From: Fallopia convolvulus
Taxonomy: Eukaryota > Streptophyta > Magnoliopsida > Caryophyllales > Polygonaceae
Direction of reading: 5' to 3'
Assembly: GCA_964016875.1 (NCBI GenBank)
Contig: OZ024736.1
Coordinates: forward strand, 41,262,707 to 41,326,706
DNA: 64,000 nucleotides
This document shows positions 57,205 through 64,000 of this stretch, one piece after another. The first letter of the stretch is position 1; every line of letters starts with the position of its first letter. The notes below the pieces were generated by a model. It had not been told where the DNA came from. It saw nothing but the letters and a program-made list of their open reading frames with translations, and searched no databases. A program made the position numbers and the translations under genes.

Positions 57205-60200
57205 TTCCAAATCAGACTCCACTCTTGGCGCTTATCAGCCTTCAGCACATGACAAGGCTGCAACCAACCTTAATAAAGAGCAATGGCAATCTGTCGTTGA
57301 CTTGTACAATTCTCTGCACTCCAAAACAGGTTCTTCTGGTGGTAATTCTTCTCCTTGGATTTTGGACAGCGGCGGGTCATATCACATGACGGGCGATCGC
57401 ACTCTTCTCCGGGATATTATTCCTATTTCTTATGTTTCCATTAAATTACCAAACAATAGTTTCACTTCTGCTCTTGAAGAAGGGACTTTGATGATTAATG
57501 AGTCTTTTTCTCTTAGACATGTGCTGCTTATACCCACTCTTGACTGCAACCTGATTTCTTTTGCTCGTCTGATGATTGACTTGCATTGTAATGTGCTTCT
57601 CACTGCTCGTTTGTGTGTTATTCAGGAACTAAATACGAGGACGGTGATTGGAGTCAGTGAGCAACGGAGTGGGGTTTATTGGCTACTTGGTTTTCGTTCA
57701 TCACCGGGATTATGTTCGGTTTCTACGGCTTCATCTGCTTCCACAGTCACACTATGGCACAGACGCTTCAGACATCCGACATTGTCGGTTTTATCTTCTA
57801 TTTTAGATTTAGGATATGATGTTAGTTCCTCTGAAAATTCATTGCCTTGTGACATTTGTTTTCAAGCGAAACAGACTCGAAATTCATTTCCTCTAAGTTC
57901 TAATAAAGCTGAGAGTTTATTTCATTTAGTCCATTGTGACGTTTGGGGCCCCTACAGTGTTCCGTCCACTACAGGCGCTTCCTATTTCTTAACTATTATT
58001 GATGATTTTTCTAGAGCTACATGGGTTTACTTAATGGCCAATAAGTCAGAAGTGGCTCGCCATATTGAAACTTTCTATGCATTGATCAAGACTCAATTCC
58101 ATCGAAAAATCCAACGCTTCCACTCGGATAATGGGACCGAGTTTACATGTTTGCAAACTTTCTTTATGAAGCATGTCATTCAATTCGAGACTATTTGTGT
58201 GTATACTCCTCAACAGAATGGTCGGGCCGAGCGTAAGCATCGACATCTTCTAAATTTTTGGGGTGAGTGTATTCTTATCGCTTGCTATCTTATCAATCGA
58301 ACACCAACTCCTATTTTGCAACATAAATCCCCATATGAGCTGCTCCATGGCCAACTGCCCTCGTATTCTTACTTTCGGATGTTTGGTTGTTTGTGTTTCG
58401 CCTCAAAGATACCTCGTAGTCGAGATAAATTTGAGTCTCGCTCTAGGAAATGCATTTTTATGGGTTATGCTACAGGAAAGAGAGGCTGGAAACTTTATGA
58501 TTTGGAGACCAAGCAATTTTTTGTCTCCAGGGATGTCATTTTTTTTGAGGATTTCTTTCCTTGGCAGAATCCTGCAGCTCCATCAGAGTCTGATTTGTTG
58601 GAACCTCAGTTTTGTGCTCAACCTGCAGCCGTGTTTGAAGATGGGTCGCCTATGCTCTCTTTTGATGTACAACCACCTAATATCAACGCCAAGGGGAGTT
58701 CACTTTCTGATCATGAGTCTGCTAGCATTGAGTCTTCTACTTGAGATTCGTCCCCTGATTCGACTCCTGCTCCTGCTCGTCGGCAGAGTACTCGGGTTCG
58801 CAATCCCTCTATTTTATTACGAGATTTTGTATGCCATACTATTCGGCCAGCAACAGCCCCACTCCCCGCTTCGACTCCTTCATCAACTTCGCCATCCTCA
58901 GGTATTAAGTATCCTATTCAAAGTCAGAATTCTTGCACTAATTTTTCGGCCCAGCATACCAATTTTCTTGCAGCAATAACAGCCGACTTTGAGCTTGTTA
59001 CGTTCCATGAGGCCGTACAACATGAACAATGGCGTTTGGCCATGCAATCTGAAATTCTTGCTCTTGAGCGTAATAATACTTGGGTTGCCTCTCCGTTACC
59101 TCCCGGAAAAAAGGCAATTGGATGCAAATGGGTTTATCATATTAAATACACCTCTAGTGGTTCTATTGAGCGCTACAAAGCTCGTCTTGTGGTGCTTGGA
59201 AATCGTCAGGTTGAGGGAATTGACTTCAATGAGACCTTCGCTCCTGTTGCTAAAATGGGCACGGTTCGGGTTTTTCTTTCTGTTGCTGCAATTCAGAATT
59301 GGGAGCTTCATCAGATGGATGTTCATAATGCATTCCTTCATGGTGATCTAGAGGAGGATGTGTATATGAAGCCACCACCTGGATATAATAGCATTGCCCC
59401 TGGTCATGTTTGCAAGCTTCAAAAATCTTTATATGGACTTCGTCAAACTCCACGTAATTGGTTCTCTAAGCTTGCTACTGCCCTTCATGCATTCGGTTTT
59501 CGTCAGAGCAGGGCCGATTATTCCTTATTTTCCTTGGTTCGTCATGACACGACCCTTCATGTTCTTGTCTACGTCGATGATTTGATTGTCGCTGGCAATA
59601 ACAGCTCTGCAATTTCGGCCTTTAAGGCTTACTTGAGCACTTGTTTTCATATGAAGGATTTGGGCATTCTTAAGTATTTTCTTGGTTTAGAAATTCCTCG
59701 TAATTCCGATGGCATTCTTTTATCTCAAAGGAAGTATGCATTAGAGATTATAGCTGAAACTGGACTTCTTGGAGCGAAGCCATGCGACTTTCCGATGGAC
59801 TCGCATCACCAACTCGCTACTGTCGAGAGTTCCCCTTTTGCTAATCCAGAGAGTTATCGCAGATTGATCGGGAGACTGATTTATCTCACTATCACTCGGC
59901 CGAAATTGAGCTATTCTATTCATATTTTGTCCCAGTTTATGCAAGCACCAAAGGACACTCATTGGCAGGCTGCCCTTCGGGTCGTTCGCTATCTCAAAGG
60001 TCAGCCGGGTCTTGGTTTGTTCTTATCCAGCTCGAGTGATCTTCGATTATTCGCTTATTGTGATTCCGATTGGGCTTCTTGCCCGATTACTCGGCGATCT
60101 CTTACAGGGTACTTTATTACGTTGGGTCAGTCCCCCATCTCATGGAAGACCAAGAAGCAGGTTACAGTTGCGAGTTCATCAGCTGAGGCTGAATACCGTT

Positions 60201-60538
60201 CTATGGCTTCTACTTGTGGTGAACTTCTCTAGCTCAAATCATTACTGAGGTCTCTTGGCATTGCTCATACTTACCCGATTCGATTGGCATGTGATAGTCA
60301 GGTTGCGCTACACATCGCTTCTAATCCCGTGTTTCATGAGCGCACAAAACATATTGAAGTTGACTGTCATTTTGTGCGGGATTTGGTTGTTGATCATACC
60401 ATTGCTACTACACATATTTCTACTAATCAGCAACCGGCTGACATCTTCACAAAGGCGCTGGCAACTCTCAGTTTCACTTTCTCCGTTCCAAGTTGGGAAT
60501 TTTTGATCCCCATGCTCCAACTTGAGGGGGAGTATTAG
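57205..60538 (+). pseudogene. copia pol (protease, integrase, reverse transcriptase, RNase H), disrupted
   Basis: One frame runs from about 57205 to the stop at 60538, interrupted only by TGA at 58742-58744 and TAG at 60230-60232. In order: the protease motif WILDSGGSYHMTG; GAG-pre-integrase with the HHCC zinc site (LWHRRFRHP, CDICFQAKQ); an integrase core with HCDVWGPY, FHSDNGTEF and the Glu in NGRAERKHRH; then RT with GCKWVYHIKY, FAPVAK, HQMDVHNAFLHGDL and the active site YVDDLIVAG; and RNase H with YCDSDWA and SSAEAEYRS. The integrase jumps from KHRHLLN to FWGECI, so a stretch of roughly 16 codons found in related elements is missing. With gag absent and two stops, it cannot be autonomous. 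I describe it only as found. Confidence 0.9.
60521..60532 (+). other. Polypurine tract of the copia element
   Basis: cttgagggggag directly precedes the right LTR. Confidence 0.85.
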
Positions 60539-60714
60539 GATATTCTATCCTTATTCATATCATATATTATTGTATACGTTTATATCCTTTGTATAGATAA
60601 GGAAAATATCTCTTAAAGATAAAATCTTGGAGATTGTATGTACTCTATTTATTCTGACTCCCATGAGGATAATCAACACACAGAATTATTTTCCTCAAAC
60701 CTAAACACGTTTCA
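60533..60714 (+). repeat. 3' LTR of the copia element (182 bp)
   Basis: Same ends as the 5' LTR, with about five substitutions, mostly transitions. The pol stop codon lies across its first bases. Confidence 0.93.
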
Positions 60715-60719
60715 TTTAT

Positions 60720-61367
60720 CTTATTACAATCTTTTATATATGTTTAGAGCCTTAGATACAAGAATGGTAGAAGGGAAACAACTAAGGGTCAAATTAGGGA
60801 ATCAAGGCCGGTCTTGAGTCACGATAAAATCTTTAATAATCAATTAAGATTATACAAGTACATACCAAGAAAAATTAAGATTATACAAGTAAAATAAGTT
60901 AAACGGAAAAAAAAATTGAACCTAGCAAACAAGTTATGCATAAGTAAAGTTTCACTGATATACAATACAAAACTAGTATGTATTCCCGTACCTTGTACGA
61001 GTTTTTTTCTAAATAAAATATTAATAATAAAATATTTTCAAACATGAACAAGAATTTATTATATCTAAAAATAAAAATTTATTTTTTATAAAAAGGTTGG
61101 TGTGACTCAATCTAAAAATAACATGTGTCATTTAATAATTTTTTTAACCTCCACTTTAAATTATAGTTATGATTTATTATATTGAAAAGGATGTTACCAT
61201 AAATAAAAATGAATAAGAAAACTTGGCGTACCTTCTTTCTCTAAAACGGATCGATACTAAGTATGACAACTCTACCCACGATATTAAACATCACCCAAAA
61301 CCATCCTTGCCATTGGTTCAACATAAGAGAGATTAAATTCTCATATTAGTAAACCTAATTGACATAT
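60720..61367. other. Intergenic, no gene seen
   Basis: Strongly AT-rich, with no frame or element ends recognised. Confidence 0.45.
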
Positions 61368-61392
61368 TATATATATATATATATATATATAT

Positions 61393-62735
61393 GATTGAGA
61401 TCAGGTGAGGAGGGCTCTTACCGTAGATAATTAGGAGAATCCTCAAACATTAGATCTGGCTTTTAAAGGGATGAGATTAATTGATAATTATGATATTAAA
61501 AAATTAGAGAAATCAAGTTACGTGATTCTAGGATTTGACAGTTTTATTTATGGAAAAAAATAAATGTAAAATCAACTTGTTAATTCTTCTTCTTTGTAAG
61601 TCTCTTGATAACTACTGATATCTTTTTATTTCTCCATATCTTGCAAAAAATGGTAGACGATAATCTTATTTCTTCGAAAATTGTGCTGGCATATGAACAA
61701 CTATTCATTATTCGATAAACCTTATCATTTTGAATAGCAGTATATTAACAACGTAATTAATGTTTTTACCATGGCTAATACTTGAACAATATTGTGATGA
61801 CATATGAACAACAATTTATTATTCAACCCACAAGTCGGTTTGAACAACAGTAAATGAAAAACGTAAGTAATTTTTTTACTATGGCATAATACTTGAACAA
61901 TATTGTGATGACATATAAACAACAATTTATTATTCACTGAACAAGTTAGTTTGAACAACAATGTGTTGGCACTTGGCATATGAACAATAATTTGTAATTC
62001 AATGAACAAGTAATCTGATTATTATGAACAATATTCATTATTCAATGAACAATGTAAGTAATTTTTCTCCTATGACATAATACTTGAATAATAGTATGCT
62101 GGCATATGAACAACAATTTATTATTCAGCGAACAAGTCAGTTTGAACAACAATATATTGGCCTATGAACAATAATTTGTAATTCAATGAACAATATTATG
62201 TTGGCCTATGAACAACAGGAAAGAATAACCAGCCTAGTTCCACGGGAAAGAACGTAATTTTTCACTCGAACGAAATCAAAAAAACTGAACAATTCGAGAA
62301 ACAAGAAGATATCGCCTGAACCAACCCGCAACCGAAAGATATCGATAGAAAAATCCACGCACGTTTCGGAAATAAGAAAGCTTAAAGAACACAAGATCAG
62401 AATGTGCTTACGAGCTTTGAATGGCACCAGTAATGGAAAAAGAAATAAGGCACGAGAATGTGTTGGTTTACAATGGAGGAGCCTCAGAGCAAGAAAGCGA
62501 TTTTGACTACGGGTCTCTAAAAAATCGGGAATATTAGGTTATTAGAATATCTGGTAAAGATAATAAAAAGCAAATCCCGTAATTTACGTTGTTATCAAAA
62601 TTAATTAATTTTAGATTTTTATTATATCCGAATGAACAACTTCTCCCTTAATCTTAATCTTTAAAAAGTCAGATCTAACAGTTAAGGATCCTCCTAATTA
62701 TTTACGGTAAGAGCCCTCCTCACTTGATCTCAATC
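61393..62735. mobile_element. 1.34-kb TIR element inserted in a (TA)n tract
   Basis: The left end gattgagatcaggtgagg and the right end (reverse complement gattgagatcaagtgagg) are parts of inverted repeats of about 76 bp that also share ggagggctcttaccgta and ttagatct. Both outer sides are (TA)n runs (61368-61392 and 62736-62754). No transposase is present. Elements flanked by TA microsatellites on both sides recall Micron-type MITEs, but the superfamily is uncertain. The interior is a block of minisatellite-like repeats. Confidence 0.72.
61694..62216. repeat. Higher-order repeat of atgaacaa-headed units
   Basis: At least six related units start near 61694, 61804, 61916, 61980, 62106 and 62164. 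They share the head at(g/a)aacaa(c/t)a, a ttattattca or ttgtaattca box, gaacaagt and gcataatacttgaa. Spacing is about 110 bp for the long form and 45-65 bp for the short. It is non-coding. Confidence 0.75.
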
Positions 62736-62899
62736 ATATATATATATATATATAGATGATTTTATAGATGATTTTCCTAAAGTTTATAAAAGAAAAAACA
62801 AATAGTCATAGATGACACAATAGTTAAAAAGAAGTAATATTAACAACATAAAATGTGCTCATAAGAAAATGGAGAATATAAGGGACAATATTAGCTTTT

Positions 62900-63640
62900 T
62901 GGGTTGTTTTGTGGTAGATTGTGTAGGCAAATCAGGTGACTCGTGTCTCTTGTGGAATGATGATGTTGAAGTGGCTTTAAAATCTTTTGCCAAGCACCTT
63001 GTGGATGTTGAGATTTAGTTAAACAACTATATAAAGAGGAGCATGGGGCATGGGTGTGTTAGCGACTTTAATCAAGTTTTAGGTCCTAAAGATAGAGAAG
63101 GAGGTTTGTTATCGGAGTGGTAGGAGATGGTGACCTTTAAATATACTATGGAGGACTGTGATTTAGGTGAAATCTCCTTTATGAGGCCGAGATTTACTTG
63201 GGATAATGGGCAGTGACGAAGGGAGGGGGGCCGCCCCACCGCTGGCTAGAGGAGTGGGATATCTCAAAGGGCTGCCCCAGGGAAAGGGTGATTGGTGGGG
63301 CAAAGAAGAAGGAAGGCATGGCAGGTTCGCGTACTACCAAGGGGAAGAAGAATGATAAGGCGTTTGGTGTGGCCATTGTTGAGCAGCTTTTAAGCTTTTA
63401 CTAGGCGTTTGTAGATGGAACTGATTTATTAGGCGAGAGGCTTGAGGAAGAAGACTTTATATTTTTTTTATTATAAAGTATCTTATATATATTTCAATTT
63501 GTACAAGGTTCGATGTTCGAGATCCACCCCCTTTGGTGCGAGCCAGACTCCGCCACTGATAATGGGTGTTTTAGAGATCGAGGAGTTCATCCAAGAAAGG
63601 TTAGATTATGGTTTGGCTAATGAGAAGTGGTATAATACAA
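62900..63640 (+). pseudogene. LINE endonuclease fragment, split by a hAT MITE
   Basis: In one frame the sequence reads GKSGDSCLLWNDDVEV and, after stops and indels, SDFNQVLGPKDREGG and CDLGEISFMRPRFTWDNG, the order of the apurinic-like endonuclease of plant L1 elements (GDFNE and GPRFTW motifs). It resumes after 63558 with EEFIQERLDYGLANEKW. The catalytic-loop Gly-Asp is altered (VSDFN), and there are stops, so it is dead. The interruption at 63211-63558 is a separate insertion. Confidence 0.72.
63211..63558. mobile_element. hAT-type MITE, 348 bp
   Basis: The ends CAGTGACG and CGCCACTG are inverted (consensus CAGTGGCGG), flanked by the perfect 8-bp duplication ataatggg (63203-63210 and 63559-63566). 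The insertion splits a LINE frame exactly between the duplicated bases, which confirms the borders. There is no transposase. Confidence 0.85.
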
Positions 63641-63800
63641 TGTTAATATGTTACAGTTTGATTTCAGGGGAAAGAGAAGAGATTAATAAAGGACAATAAA
63701 CCTAATTTATCTCATAAATCTTCAACTTTTCATAACAAATGTAGTAGAAATTAGAGATGAAAAGCTATATTTTTTAAAAAGGACAATAAACCTTATTTAC

Positions 63801-63962
63801 CTCGAAAAATATGCCAAAGAGCTTTTGAGGAATCGACCTAGAGATAGACCCATCAACAATCAAATGATTATTTGAAAAATACTTGTCATCATTGCAGCAA
63901 CACAAGCCTATTTTGGCAATGAATAAGCTAAGAAGAAGGAGAGGGTATGTAGTAGATACCAT
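63801..63962 (-). pseudogene. Orphan first exon of a GH51 alpha-L-arabinofuranosidase (signal peptide exon)
   Basis: On the minus strand, ATG at 63962-63960 opens 54 codons: MVSTTYPLLLLSLFIAKIGL, a clear signal peptide, then a spacer and LIVDGSISRSIPQKLFGIFFE. The last part matches the N-terminus of plant arabinofuranosidases (VDAS...IPETLFGIFFEEINHAG). A donor gag|gtaaat follows exactly where the family has its first intron. Exon 2 (EINHAG...LWAEL) should follow at lower coordinates but is absent; LINE and MITE sequence begins within about 160 bases. So this is an orphan 5' piece, in the opposite orientation to the 3' piece at 50993-53247. Confidence 0.72.
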
Positions 63963-64000
63963 TTAGTATGTAAAAATTTGAGTTTCAAAGAAGAGTTTGA

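Larger units (their letters stand above)
56602..60714 (+). mobile_element. Ty1/copia LTR retrotransposon, 4.1 kb, chimeric and lacking gag
   Basis: The element has two 182-bp LTRs (56602-56783 and 60533-60714) with about five differences, flanked by the 5-bp target duplication tttat (56597-56601 and 60715-60719). After the left LTR is the tRNA-Met primer site tggtatcagagc. Before the right LTR is the polypurine tract cttgagggggag. The pol frame is protease-integrase-RT-RNase H, in copia order. The gag gene is missing, and the leader contains a second, different LTR-like block. The LTRs start TA rather than TG. About 2.7% LTR divergence means a fairly young insertion. Confidence 0.93.

Noticed and set aside
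1..64000. tRNA, rRNA or organelle insertions
   Set aside because: I looked for tRNA arm motifs, rRNA-like conserved blocks and plastid gene fragments and saw none I could support. A covariance-model scan would be decisive.

Overview
The window is nuclear DNA of a flowering plant, probably a eudicot. It has GT-AG introns, AT-rich intergenic DNA, plant-type transposons (Ty1/copia, Ty3-like LTR, LINE, hAT, Stowaway, PIF/Harbinger, MULE and Helitron types) and genes known from plants: a FATA acyl-ACP thioesterase, an EAF1 NuA4 scaffold, a NOI/RIN4-family protein and a GH51 arabinofuranosidase. Nothing I can read fixes the family or species.

Left part (1-15 kb). It opens with the polypurine tract and 3' LTR of a Ty3-type element that sits against an RNase H remnant. 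A Helitron-like unit, a 47-aa conserved protein gene, a MULE-type MITE, a 353-aa single-pass membrane protein gene and a Stowaway MITE follow. Next is a four-exon conserved small protein gene with an in-frame TGA in exon 3, then a 5'-truncated LINE with target-site duplication.

Gene-dense middle (15-28.4 kb). A trypsin-fold protease-like gene and FATA are on the plus strand. Three genes on the minus strand follow: a RING E3 of the SUMO-targeted type that also carries EAR-like motifs, a NOI/RIN4-family protein, and a second C3HC4 RING protein.

Repeat-rich spacer (28.4-36.7 kb). I see no gene. It holds a Stowaway MITE with internal 83-bp tandem repeats, a PIF/Harbinger MITE, a 1.7-kb non-autonomous hAT element, and an unclassified inverted-repeat unit with a 27-bp x 4 tandem repeat.

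EAF1 (36.7-48.8 kb). A complete 21-exon gene for an HSA/SANT/poly-Q NuA4 subunit of 1804 aa, including one GC-AG intron and one apparently eroded exon start.

Right part (49-64 kb). The 3' half of a GH51 alpha-L-arabinofuranosidase gene lies on the plus strand at 51.0-53.2 kb. The signal-peptide exon of a GH51 gene lies about 10.5 kb away on the minus strand at the right edge, and the exons between them are absent. Between the two are a secreted 8-Cys peptide gene, a chimeric Ty1/copia element without gag, a TIR element bordered by (TA)n tracts, and a LINE endonuclease fragment split by an hAT MITE.

Exon boundaries were worked out by hand from splice consensus, reading frame and remembered family sequences; no search was run. 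I see no operon-like or clearly novel multi-gene system. The most unusual signals are the split GH51 locus, the EAR/SIM/RING combination, the chimeric copia element and the internal stop at 12297.
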